Positions 52,025 to 59,498 of a DNA stretch of 64,000 nucleotides are shown one piece after another; the stretch's first letter is position 1, and each line of letters starts with the position of its first letter. The DNA is from Treponema socranskii subsp. paredis ATCC 35535. GTDB taxonomy: Bacteria; Spirochaetota; Spirochaetia; Treponematales; Treponemataceae. The position numbers were made by a program, and so were the translations under genes. The notes under the pieces were generated by a model. That model worked only from the letters and a program-made list of their open reading frames with translations. It had not been told where the DNA came from and searched no databases. Where the stretch lies: NCBI GenBank assembly GCA_000413015.1, contig KE332515.1, positions 531,092 through 595,091 of the forward strand, written 5' to 3'.

Positions 52025-52579
52025 ATGGCTGAACTGAAACGAACCATCAAAGAAATCGATGCGGATATCGAAGCGACGAGGGCGGCGCTTACGGACGTAC
52101 ACGGATCGGAAACCGAAGTGTACGCGCGCATAGTCGGCTATTACCGCGCAGTCCGCAATTGGAATAAAGGCAAACGCGAAGAATACGATCACCGGAAAAT
52201 GTTCGCCGTTCCCGAAAATGCGGCGTACGAAATTACCGAAGCGGACCGCACATGCGAGTGTGCATCCCCCGCGCGAGTTACGCAGCCGGCGGCGAAAGCG
52301 GCGGTTTCGTACAAGGCGGATTTTGAAAAAGAAGGCAGATGGGAACTATTTTCGAGAAAAACCTGCCCGAACTGTCCGCCGGTAAAAGCGTATATGACAA
52401 AGCTTTCAATGAGCGGTAAAACGATCGACGTCGATACCGAAGAAGGTCTTGCCGAAGCCGCCAAAAAAGGCGTATTCGCTTCTCCGACGGTTATCGTCTA
52501 TGACGAATCGGGAGAAGAAAGCGCGCGGTGCCACAGCGTTGAAGAGCTCGACGCAGTATTCGCTTCCGTCACGGCATGA
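52025..52579 (+). CDS. Stand-alone glycyl-radical domain of class III RNR fused to a glutaredoxin-like domain
   Basis: A 184-residue protein. Residues 1-22 form an amphipathic charged helix (MAELKRTIKEIDADIEATRA). Residues 31-58 match the C-terminus of NrdD: EVYARIVGYYRAVRNWNKGK, with the radical glycine at Gly38 in RIVGYYR. A linker with CEC (residues 77-79) follows, and residues 104-184 form a glutaredoxin/thioredoxin-like fold with a CPNC redox motif (Cys114, Cys117) and a cis-Pro loop (FASPTVIVYD). Inferred role: it docks onto the NrdD chain, carries the radical installed by NrdG, and supplies electrons through CPNC. Own promoter; stop overlaps nrdG as ATGA. Confidence 0.85.
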   Translation: MAELKRTIKEIDADIEATRAALTDVHGSETEVYARIVGYYRAVRNWNKGKREEYDHRKMFAVPENAAYEITEADRTCECASPARVTQPAAKAAVSYKADFEKEGRWELFSRKTCPNCPPVKAYMTKLSMSGKTIDVDTEEGLAEAAKKGVFASPTVIVYDESGEESARCHSVEELDAVFASVTA

Positions 52580-53358
52580 CGGAAAGTTCGATTCCCGAGT
52601 CTCTCCTGCACGCAAAAGCCGGTGTTCTCGTAAAGACGACGCTCGTCGATTTTCCCGGCCGCGTCGCCTCTTCTCTTTTTTTGCGCGGCTGCAATCTCCG
52701 CTGTCCCTATTGCTATAATACGGGTCTCGTACTCGGCGGAAAAGCTGCAGCTGACGATATCTATGCGACGGCGGAAGAAGTTTTTTTACACCTCGAAAAA
52801 CGGAAAAACGTTCTCACGGGTTTTGTCGTAAGCGGCGGAGAACCCCTCGTAAATCCGCTTACGCCCTACCTCATCCGTTATGCAAAAGCGCTCGGCTACC
52901 GTGTAAAACTCGACACGAACGGCACACTGCCCGACGAACTGAACGCTCTTATCGAAAACGATACAATGCGCCCCGACTTTATCGCGATGGATATAAAAAC
53001 CTCCCCGTCGCGCTACGGCGAACTTTTAGGCAGCCTGAAAACGCAGGACAAATCGGCTGCGGTAAAAACCGCGGAGGATTTTTTTTCCCGCATTGCAAAA
53101 ACCGCCCGCCTCACGTCTTCTCTCCCGCCTTTTTCGCGCGAATGGAGAACCGTGCTTGTCCCGACTCTCGTAACGAAGCGCGACATACGGGAAATGGCCG
53201 CCCTGCTCCCTTCCGACGCATCGTGGAGATTTGCGCAGTTTCGAAACGAAAACTGCATCGATCCCGCATATAACGATATCGCTCCGTACTCCGACGAGGA
53301 AGCCGCATCTCTTGTCGCATACGCAAAAACCTTTATTAAAGATTCCGAACTCCGCTGA
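52576..53358 (+). CDS. nrdG: Anaerobic RNR activase (radical SAM) NrdG
   Basis: A 260-residue radical SAM enzyme: RGCNLRCPYCYNTG holds the CX3CX2C cluster ligands (Cys39, 43, 46), then VVSGGEPLVNP and LDTNGTLP. It abstracts a hydrogen to create the glycyl radical on the reductase. Longer than E. coli NrdG (about 154) and closer to the PflA-like/NrdG2 type. The four-base overlap with the glycyl-domain gene puts substrate and activase in one transcript, as expected if the small protein is its target. Confidence 0.9.
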   Translation: MTESSIPESLLHAKAGVLVKTTLVDFPGRVASSLFLRGCNLRCPYCYNTGLVLGGKAAADDIYATAEEVFLHLEKRKNVLTGFVVSGGEPLVNPLTPYLIRYAKALGYRVKLDTNGTLPDELNALIENDTMRPDFIAMDIKTSPSRYGELLGSLKTQDKSAAVKTAEDFFSRIAKTARLTSSLPPFSREWRTVLVPTLVTKRDIREMAALLPSDASWRFAQFRNENCIDPAYNDIAPYSDEEAASLVAYAKTFIKDSELR

Positions 53359-53441
53359 TACGAAACCCGCAAGACAACTGTATTTTACCGATACGGTTGT
53401 TCACGTACATTCCCCCTTTATCGAAGCGGTATGCCGCCGGT

Positions 53442-53514
53442 AACCGTTTTTCAAATTGCAAGAATCTTGCAGTTCTTGCACAAAATCTTGCAAATCTTGC
53501 AATTCTTGCAGTTT
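53442..53514 (+). repeat. CTTGCA-rich tandem repeats, copy 1
   Basis: AACCGTTTTT then six to seven spaced CTTGCA units with 9-12 bp period (CTTGCAGTT, CTTGCACAAAAT, CTTGCAAAT, CTTGCAATT, CTTGCAGTT). A second copy is at 53699-53760. Iteron-like; no function known. Confidence 0.6.
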
Positions 53515-53545
53515 TAGAAAATTTAATGTACCCAGGGCAAGTGTA

Positions 53546-53674
53546 CCGGAAATGTATGCATAGAAAACATACGTATAAACAAAAAGGCGGAACGCGAGGC
53601 AGCGGCACTGTCGCCGGGAGTGCAGCCGATTTTTACGTTACTCACTGTTTTTTAGAGAATAGTTTCTGATACGG
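53546..53674 (+). repeat. Dispersed repeat, inverted relative to 59.5-59.9 kb
   Basis: Segment from CCGGAAATGTAT through AAACAAAAAGGCGGAACGCG, GTCGCCGGGAGTGCAGCC and ending GAGAATAGTTTCTGATACGG. Its two halves reappear in reverse at 59499-59567 and 59838-59906, with a 270-bp insert between them there. Confidence 0.65.
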
Positions 53675-53698
53675 TTGCCATATATATATACTGTCGGC

Positions 53699-53760
53699 AA
53701 CCGTTTTTAAAATTGCAAGAATCTTGCAGTTCTTGCACGAATTCTTGCAAATCTTGCAAG
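53699..53760 (+). repeat. CTTGCA-rich tandem repeats, copy 2
   Basis: Near-copy of 53442-53514 starting AACCGTTTTTAAAATTGCAAG and ending CTTGCAAATCTTGCAAG. Confidence 0.6.
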
Positions 53761-53818
53761 AGCCGAAAACTTACCGGACGCAGGGCAAAGATACTTGTAC
53801 AAGGTTTCGAAAACCTTA

Positions 53819-53848
53819 TTGACAAAATAAAGCGAAATATGCTATGCT
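53819..53848 (+). promoter_or_regulatory. tRNA promoter
   Basis: TTGACA, 18-base spacer, TATGCT, 12 bp before the tRNA. Confidence 0.55.
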
Positions 53849-53860
53849 CGGTTTTATCAT

Positions 53861-53933
53861 GGCGGCATAGCTCAGTTGGTAGAGCATACGGCTCATATCC
53901 GTAGTGTCTGTGGTTCAATCCCACATGCCGCTA
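53861..53933 (+). tRNA. tRNA with CAU anticodon (Met, elongator type, or lysidine-modified Ile)
   Basis: 73 bases, no encoded CCA. Acceptor GGCGGCA pairs with TGCCGCT; D arm AGCTCAGTTGGTAGAGC; anticodon loop CTCATAT flanked by TACGG/CCGTA; T arm TGTGG-TTCAATC-CCACA; discriminator A. CAU could read Met or, after lysidine modification, Ile AUA. Confidence 0.92.
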
Positions 53934-53934
53934 A
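53914..53934 (+). repeat. tRNA 3' end, left copy of a 21-bp direct repeat
   Basis: TTCAATCCCACATGCCGCTA plus A, within the tRNA T loop to discriminator; identical to 54059-54079. Candidate attachment core. Confidence 0.6.
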
Positions 53935-54079
53935 ATACGCTCACATACTTATGTACAATAAGCAATATACGAATAAGCTTTCGCCTTGAAAAAGCCCGGC
54001 TTTTTCAAGGACGCGGCGGTGCGATGCTTGCGCATCGCTTAGGGTAATCCGCCGCACCTTCAATCCCACATGCCGCTAA
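53935..54079 (+). mobile_element. 145-bp segment bounded by duplicated tRNA 3' end
   Basis: No gene. It carries the perfect hairpin CCTTGAAAAAGCC/GGCTTTTTCAAGG (53984-54010) and a two-step hairpin GCGGCGG-GCGATGC...GCATCGC-CCGCCGC (54013-54055), then the 21-bp copy of the tRNA 3' end. Looks like a scar of an element integrated at the tRNA and since deleted. Confidence 0.45.
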
Positions 54080-54149
54080 TAATTTTACACGATTGTGCTT
54101 AGGCAATTTACAAAACTTTCCATTCAAGCTACTATATCCCTCATAAGTT

Positions 54150-55094
54150 ATGGAAATATTTAAAGCTCCGTTTAAGGGGAGATCGCTCCTCAATTGGATC
54201 GATTGGTCGCCGGACGAAATCGAAACGCTGCTCGACATCGCATGTACCGTAAAAGCGGAAGCGAAACGGGGAGAAGTTCACGCACGCTTTGCCGGTAAAA
54301 CGATCGCACTCATTTTTGAAAAACGATCGACGCGCACGAGAAGCGCATTCGAAAGCGCGTTCGGCGAAGAAGGCGGTCATCCGGTTTTTATGTCGACGCA
54401 GGACATCCAGCTCGGTGCAAAAGAATCGGTTAAAGACACGGCGCGCGTACTGGGCAGGATGTTCAACGCGATCGAATTCCGCGGTTTTAAGCAGAAACAC
54501 GCAGAAGAACTTTCTCTCTGGTCGGGCGTTCCCGTCATCAACGGACTGACCGACGCCTTTCATCCGACGCAGGCGCTCGCCGATGTGATGACATTGAAAG
54601 AGAGGTTCGGAAAACTGAAAGGGCTCAAATGGTGTTTTTGCGGCGACGGAAGAAACAACGTCGCGAGAAGTCTCATGCTCATTTCGGCAAAGCTCGGAAT
54701 CGATTTTTCGGTCTACAGTCCGAAAGAGCTTTTTCCGGACCAAGCGATTCAAAACATCTGTGCACCCTTTACATCTCAGTCGGGAGCAAAGATTGCGATA
54801 AGCGACGATAAAAGCGTCGTCCGCGGCGCCGACTGCCTTTACACCGACGTATGGGTATCGATGGGAGAAGAAGCGCTCAAAAAAGCGCGAACAGAGCTGC
54901 TCTCCCCTTTCCGCGTAACGGAAGAACTTATGAACGAAACGGGAAAATCGACATCCGTCTTTATGCACTGTCTGCCTGCGGTAAAAGGCGAAGAAGTGAG
55001 CGAAGCTGTATTCGAAAGCGAAGCGAGCATCGTATGGGACGAAGCGGAAAACAGAAAACACACGATAAAAGCTATTATGCTCGGTATAATGTGA
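54150..55094 (+). CDS. argF: Ornithine carbamoyltransferase
   Basis: A 314-residue carbamoyltransferase. Carbamoyl-phosphate motif STRTRSAFE, the HPTQALAD loop, CGDGRNNVARSL, the DVWVSMGEE ornithine-side loop and HCLPAVKGEEV are all present. It could be biosynthetic (ArgF) or the catabolic arginine deiminase enzyme (ArcB); no arc or arg neighbours exist here to decide. The upstream gap holds the tRNA duplication. It is a single gene, with a spacer of 77 bp before the next. Confidence 0.93.
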   Translation: MEIFKAPFKGRSLLNWIDWSPDEIETLLDIACTVKAEAKRGEVHARFAGKTIALIFEKRSTRTRSAFESAFGEEGGHPVFMSTQDIQLGAKESVKDTARVLGRMFNAIEFRGFKQKHAEELSLWSGVPVINGLTDAFHPTQALADVMTLKERFGKLKGLKWCFCGDGRNNVARSLMLISAKLGIDFSVYSPKELFPDQAIQNICAPFTSQSGAKIAISDDKSVVRGADCLYTDVWVSMGEEALKKARTELLSPFRVTEELMNETGKSTSVFMHCLPAVKGEEVSEAVFESEASIVWDEAENRKHTIKAIMLGIM

Positions 55095-55171
55095 CGATAC
55101 ATAAAATAAGCGGTTTTTCCGCGCATAAAGCGCGCCCCGCAAACTCGATTACCGGTTTTTAAGGAGTTTTT

Positions 55172-55618
55172 ATGGGAGTTGTTATGAAAAAGATTGCCCT
55201 GTGTTTTGCAGCCCTTGTGCTGGGCGCCGCAGCTTTGACGGCGCAAAAAACAACGCAGCCGAAGCTCGACGAAAGCAAATGGTCTTCCGTTACCTATTTT
55301 ACCGTCCCTCTGTATAAAATCCTGCAGACGGAAGACGCATACGTCGTCATCTATGCAAAAAATAAAGTCGGAGCGGCTTCGACTATAATTCCGAAAAAAT
55401 GGGCAAAGGGCAATGCCGAAAATCCGCGCAAATTGAAATTCCGCACGGTGCGCGGAACACTCCAGCCCTTTATGACGATCGTCAAAGATAACGGCAAATT
55501 TTTACGCGTCATTTTAAGCGTACCCCCGACGAAGAATACCGATTTTTGGGGATTGGCCGATCCGAATAAAGTGACCGATACCGACAAAGATACGCTCGAA
55601 GAACTCGACTTAAACTGA
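55172..55618 (+). CDS. Small secreted hypothetical protein
   Basis: A 148-residue protein with signal peptide (MKKIALCFAALVLGAAALTA from the fifth codon). The start at 55172 has AAGGAG at good distance. The mature domain is a compact strand-rich fold: VTYFTVPLYKILQTEDAYVV, TIIPKKWAKGNAENPRKLKF, VRGTLQPFMTIVKDNGKFLR and ends DTDKDTLEELDLN. It resembles small basic periplasmic proteins of treponemes, but I recognise no family. It precedes the NrnA-like gene by ten bases. Confidence 0.65.
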   Translation: MGVVMKKIALCFAALVLGAAALTAQKTTQPKLDESKWSSVTYFTVPLYKILQTEDAYVVIYAKNKVGAASTIIPKKWAKGNAENPRKLKFRTVRGTLQPFMTIVKDNGKFLRVILSVPPTKNTDFWGLADPNKVTDTDKDTLEELDLN

Positions 55619-55628
55619 GTAATTTTTT

Positions 55629-56615
55629 ATGAAAGCACTCACCGAAGCGGATGCCGCATCGTTCCGCGATTTTATCGACCGGCATGATTTTTTTTACATC
55701 TGCGGTCACAAAGAACCCGACGGCGACTGCGTCTGTTCGTGCATCGCGCTCGGTATGCTCGTACAAAAAAAGGGGAAAGAATTCCAACTGCTTTCCGCAG
55801 GACCCTTTAAGCGTACCGAAATAAAGCGATATGAAAATCGTTTTTCTTCTTCGATGCGCTTTTTAAGCGAAGAAGAACGCAAAAAGAGCGCTCTCATCAT
55901 CACGGACTGTTCGGAATACGCGCGGCTCGGAGACATCGACGGCGACTTGCGAAATCTCGATACTTGCGTCATCGATCACCATAAAACCGCTTCCGCACCC
56001 GAAGGCGCGCTGTGCATCATCGACTCATCTTCCCCCGCCGCCTGTGCAATCGTTCAGCTTTTATATGAAAGCCTTGTCGGGTGCATACCGAAAGATGCGG
56101 CGGAAATTCTTTTTACCGGCTTGTGTACCGACACGGGATTTTTCCGCTTTCTCGAATCGGATTCCGCCGAAGTGTTCAAAGCCGCCTCCCGCCTCGTCGA
56201 AGCGGGAGCAAATCCGAGAGCGACCTACGACTTTATTACCGGCGGAAAGCCTTACGAAACGCGGAAACTGCTCGGCACCGCTCTTTCGCGTGCGGAACGC
56301 TACCTTGACGGAAAACTCATCGTCACGAGCGAAACGACGGACGATACGCAAAAATGGGGCACCGAAGGCCGCGATTCGGATGCGCTGTATACGCTGCTTC
56401 TCGCTTCGGAAAAAACGCTTGCAGTCGTTTTCGTGAGGCAGGAAAGCGAACATTCATGTACGATAGGTTTCCGTTCGCGCGGAAACGTCGACGTAAGCGC
56501 CATTGCGGCAAAATTCGGCGGCGGCGGGCACAAAAACGCGTCCGGCGCAAGTTCGTGCGGAAAAATCGATACGCTCATCCCCCAAATCGTCAAAGAATTC
56601 GCCCGCGTTTTATAA
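55629..56615 (+). CDS. DHH/DHHA1 phosphoesterase (NrnA-like)
   Basis: A 328-residue enzyme with GHKEPDGDCVCS (motif I), ITDCSEYARLGD, CVIDHHKTAS (DHH motif III) and GGGGHKNASGAS (DHHA1). NrnA-type enzymes degrade short RNA (nanoRNA) and/or pAp; cyclic-dinucleotide intermediates are another possible substrate. All metal ligands are present. Weak ribosome-binding site before the start. Unrelated in function to its neighbours apart from co-orientation. Confidence 0.88.
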   Translation: MKALTEADAASFRDFIDRHDFFYICGHKEPDGDCVCSCIALGMLVQKKGKEFQLLSAGPFKRTEIKRYENRFSSSMRFLSEEERKKSALIITDCSEYARLGDIDGDLRNLDTCVIDHHKTASAPEGALCIIDSSSPAACAIVQLLYESLVGCIPKDAAEILFTGLCTDTGFFRFLESDSAEVFKAASRLVEAGANPRATYDFITGGKPYETRKLLGTALSRAERYLDGKLIVTSETTDDTQKWGTEGRDSDALYTLLLASEKTLAVVFVRQESEHSCTIGFRSRGNVDVSAIAAKFGGGGHKNASGASSCGKIDTLIPQIVKEFARVL

Positions 56616-56665
56616 TTCATAGAGCATCCTCCCCGCTTTTCACAAGCATTCCGATGTATAATTCG

Positions 56666-56694
56666 TTGACATCGCCCGTTCGGGAGGATAAGAT
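56666..56694 (+). promoter_or_regulatory. Sigma-70-type promoter for the dehydrogenase gene
   Basis: TTGACA, 17-base spacer, TAAGAT; the spacer contains a CCCG-TT-CGGG dyad. ATG at 56739 after AAAGGAG. Confidence 0.6.
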
Positions 56695-56738
56695 ATATTC
56701 ATCGGAAAGGATTATCGATATTCAAAGGAGCGTACACT

Positions 56739-57692
56739 ATGAGCATTAAAAAGGTAGTTGTTGCGGGCGGCGGCGTTTTGGGAAGTCAAATCGCATTTCA
56801 AGCGGCATACAAGGGATTCGATGTTACGATATGGCTGCGTTCCAACGCATCTATCGGGCGGTCTCAGCCGAAAATCGATCGGCTGCACGGAATCTATCTT
56901 GCCGAATTGGCCGATGCCGAAACGAAAATCGGTACGAAGGGCGCGAGCTTTTCAAGAGGACTCATAGATGACGGCGAACATATAAGCGCCGAAAAAATCG
57001 CCGAACTTAAAAAAAATACCGAAGCGGCGTATAAAAATCTAAAGCTTACAACCGATCTTGCTTCGGCAGTCAAAGACGCCGACATCGTCATCGAAAGTAT
57101 GGCCGAAAATCCTCAAGCGAAAAAAGAATTTTACGACGCCCTTTCGGCAGTCCTTGAAGATAAAACCATCGTCGCGACAAACTCGTCTTCTATGGTGCCG
57201 AGCATGTTCCGCGATCACGTCAAAAACCCGAAACGCTATTTGGCCATCCACTTCGCAAACAATATCTGGCGCAACAACATGACCGAAATTATGGGGCACG
57301 ACGGAACCGATCCTGCCGCATTCGACGCGGTCGTAGCCTTTGCCAAAGACATCGGCATGATACCGCTCAAAGTTTTAAAAGAGCAGCCCGGCTATCTTCT
57401 CAATTCCATGCTCATCCCCTTTTTAACGGCCGGCGAAGCCCTGCTTGCAAACGAAGTCGGAGACGTAAAAACCATCGACTTGGCATGGAAGCTCGGCACG
57501 GGAAGCCCGCTCGGTCCCTTCCAAATCCTCGATATCGTCGGCTTAGAAACGGCGTATAATATCACGTCGAATTATCCCGACGCATCCGATCCGGCTTCTC
57601 TCCACGGCCGCATCGCGAAAATCCTCAAAGCTTACATCGACCAAGGAAAAACGGGCATAAACGCGGGCGAAGGTTTTTACAAATACAAATAA
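56739..57692 (+). CDS. 3-hydroxyacyl-CoA (3-hydroxybutyryl-CoA type) dehydrogenase
   Basis: A 317-residue NAD-dependent dehydrogenase. Rossmann motif VVVAGGGVLGSQIAFQAA, catalytic His in AIHFANNIW with the pairing Glu in MTEIMGH, and the C-terminal GLETAYNITSNYPDASDPAS helix region. In butyrate-type fermentation it would make or consume 3-hydroxybutyryl-CoA, but related enzymes act on other acids; with no thiolase or crotonase in the window its pathway is unproven. The terminator at 57718-57752 ends the transcript. Confidence 0.85.
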   Translation: MSIKKVVVAGGGVLGSQIAFQAAYKGFDVTIWLRSNASIGRSQPKIDRLHGIYLAELADAETKIGTKGASFSRGLIDDGEHISAEKIAELKKNTEAAYKNLKLTTDLASAVKDADIVIESMAENPQAKKEFYDALSAVLEDKTIVATNSSSMVPSMFRDHVKNPKRYLAIHFANNIWRNNMTEIMGHDGTDPAAFDAVVAFAKDIGMIPLKVLKEQPGYLLNSMLIPFLTAGEALLANEVGDVKTIDLAWKLGTGSPLGPFQILDIVGLETAYNITSNYPDASDPASLHGRIAKILKAYIDQGKTGINAGEGFYKYK

Positions 57693-57717
57693 ACTCATTT
57701 CCGCAGCAGTTTTTTCG

Positions 57718-57752
57718 AAACACCGATCGATATCCGGTCGGTGTTTTTTTTA
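57718..57752 (+). terminator. Rho-independent terminator
   Basis: AAACACCGA pairs with TCGGTGTTT across TCGATATCCGG, followed by a T run. Ends the dehydrogenase gene. Confidence 0.85.
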
Positions 57753-57781
57753 CGCCGCATAAAAATCGATCCGCACATAGC

Positions 57782-57798
57782 TTGGCATAAACATTGCT
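57782..57798 (+). promoter_or_regulatory. Candidate sigma-54 (-24/-12) promoter
   Basis: TTGGCATAAACATTGCT has the invariant GG and GC spaced by ten bases (57784-57785 and 57796-57797). It sits 37 bp before the start at 57835. Confidence 0.5.
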
Positions 57799-57834
57799 AT
57801 TCATTTTATACCCTAAACGAAAGGAGGTATGGAT

Positions 57835-58749
57835 ATGAAACGAATCGATGATTTGCCGAACTTGTTACAAGCGGGAACGATTTCAAAAGAAGAAGCGGTA
57901 AAAAAAATTGCCGAATATATTTACCGCGAACCCTACCGTTTCGGACTTGGAGGATTCGACGACGATTTTAAAAGTGAAATCATCCTCACCGTTTTGCAAA
58001 AAGGCGAACAGGTTTTCAAACGATTCGATAAAAATTGCGGCGCTTTCGGCTCTTATCTCTACGCTTTCGTGCGGGGTTTGATTTTGACGCAAAAACGCGA
58101 AGAAATACGGAAATTTATCGCCGACAGCAATATGAAAGCTTTTTCTTGCTGCGAAGATCCGGAACGGACGGATGAAAGTCCTCCCCTCATCGTCGCGGAA
58201 ACGAAAGCCCGGTATGCTCCCGTTTCAAATACTAAAATCTGGAAAGCGCTTACGCGAAGATGCAAACCGAAAAGCGCAAGCGATGCGAAAACCGCTCTCA
58301 TCCTCGCGCTGAAATCGAGCTATTATATTCCGGCTTCTTCGGTCGATGAAGTAAGTTCATATTGCAAACTGCAAAGCGCGGAACTGCAGCGTCTCATCGC
58401 CGAACTCAATTCGCTTTTGTATTCGAGAATCGAACGGCGCAATATGATCGTCAGGCGGCGGGACAACGCGTATTATTTTCATCGAAAATATTATATGCAG
58501 CTCAAACTCTGCGATAAAGAAAAAACCGATACCGAACTGCTACTGAAAAAATACCGCAAGCAGACGGAAAGCTGGAAACGGAAAAACAAAGAATTGCAGC
58601 AAAGCCGCTGGCGGGTATGTCCGACAAACAAAATGATTTCGAATATACTCGGCATCTGCGAACGGCAAGTAAGCCACTACATCACGAGAGCGCAAAAGCT
58701 CATACGCGAAAAAGAAAAAGAAACCGAAACGGCGGATATCCCCGAATAA
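57835..58749 (+). CDS. Sigma-70-like regulatory protein (divergent)
   Basis: A 304-residue cytoplasmic protein. DDDFKSEIILTVLQKGEQVFKRFDKNCGAFGSYLYAFV resembles sigma region 2 (a DDxxxE..... helix then GxFxxYL), and the C-terminus NKMISNILGICERQVSHYITRA resembles an HTH such as region 4. The middle is long and basic (ERRNMIVRRRDNAYYFH, with KYRKQTESWKRKNKEL). I cannot assign a named sigma factor; a divergent spirochete-specific sigma or anti-sigma-controlled regulator is the best guess. AGGAGG lies seven bases before the ATG at 57835. A possible sigma-54 promoter lies upstream, suggesting a regulatory cascade toward the flagellins at 60.1 kb. Confidence 0.5.
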   Translation: MKRIDDLPNLLQAGTISKEEAVKKIAEYIYREPYRFGLGGFDDDFKSEIILTVLQKGEQVFKRFDKNCGAFGSYLYAFVRGLILTQKREEIRKFIADSNMKAFSCCEDPERTDESPPLIVAETKARYAPVSNTKIWKALTRRCKPKSASDAKTALILALKSSYYIPASSVDEVSSYCKLQSAELQRLIAELNSLLYSRIERRNMIVRRRDNAYYFHRKYYMQLKLCDKEKTDTELLLKKYRKQTESWKRKNKELQQSRWRVCPTNKMISNILGICERQVSHYITRAQKLIREKEKETETADIPE

Positions 58750-58830
58750 AGCGCAGAAAGGACACGGAAAATAAAAGAGCGAAGTTCCGTTCTCGTTGCG
58801 AAAATCTTGCTTCCGCTGTATGATGGATGT

Positions 58831-59484
58831 ATGAAGCTCTACCTTGCTACGAACAATGCGCACAAAAAGCGCGAAGCGGCTAAAATCTTTTCGCCGCACG
58901 AAATCGTCATTCCGGCGGACGAAGGAATCGATTTTGATCCTGAAGAAACGGGTGCGACGTTTTTCGAAAACGCTTTGATAAAAGCGCGCGCGCTCTACGA
59001 TATCGTACATTGCCCCGTCATCGCCGACGATTCGGGCATTTCAGTCGACGCGCTCGGCGGGAAACCCGGTATTTTCTCTTCGCGTTACGGCGGGCCGGAC
59101 TTTCCCCGAGGCAGAGCGGACGGTAAAAAAACCGCCCAGGACGCGCAAAACCGCTTTCTCATCGAAGAGCTCAACGATGCGCTTTCCGGAAATACGGGCG
59201 GCTGTCGTTTTTTGCATGGCGAGCGGAGCGCGCATTACACGTGTTCGATGGTACTCTATTTGGGAAGCGAGCGCATGTACGCCGCGCAGGAAACGATGGA
59301 GGGAACAATCGTCCCGTCGATCGAAGATGCACGCGGAAACGGCGGCTTCGGCTATGATCCGATTTTTTTTATCCCCGAAATCGGAAAAACCGCAGCTGAA
59401 CTTTCCGACGAAGAAAAAAACGCAATTTCCCACCGCGGAAAGGCGGGCCGCAGTATGCAGCGCATCATCGAAATGCTCCGGTGA
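58831..59484 (+). CDS. rdgB: XTP/dITP pyrophosphatase (RdgB/HAM1)
   Basis: A 217-residue enzyme that removes non-canonical purine triphosphates (ITP, XTP, dITP). Motifs LATNNAHKKREAAKI, FFENALIKARAL, ADDSGISVDALGGKPG, SSRYGG, NGGFGYDPIFFIP and SHRGKA cover the active site. The start at 58831 fits the family; an in-frame upstream ATG at 58807 is possible. Longer by some 15 residues due to a small insert (GGCRFLHGERSAHYTC). Followed by a 670-bp non-coding region. Confidence 0.95.
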   Translation: MKLYLATNNAHKKREAAKIFSPHEIVIPADEGIDFDPEETGATFFENALIKARALYDIVHCPVIADDSGISVDALGGKPGIFSSRYGGPDFPRGRADGKKTAQDAQNRFLIEELNDALSGNTGGCRFLHGERSAHYTCSMVLYLGSERMYAAQETMEGTIVPSIEDARGNGGFGYDPIFFIPEIGKTAAELSDEEKNAISHRGKAGRSMQRIIEMLR

Positions 59485-59498
59485 TACACATAGAGCAA

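Noticed and set aside
51700-52060. nrdD split as a sequencing frameshift
   Set aside because: NrdD ends with its own stop, a 249-bp gap with a consensus promoter follows, and the second gene has its own start site.
53442-53760. CTTGCA repeats as a CRISPR array
   Set aside because: Units are 9-12 bp with no unique spacers of constant length and no cas genes nearby.
53935-54079. A second tRNA gene
   Set aside because: Only the 3' part of the tRNA is repeated; the D arm and acceptor 5' strand are missing.
54141-55142. Long minus-strand frame through argF
   Set aside because: Mirror of the carbamoyltransferase codons; argF motifs on the plus strand are complete.
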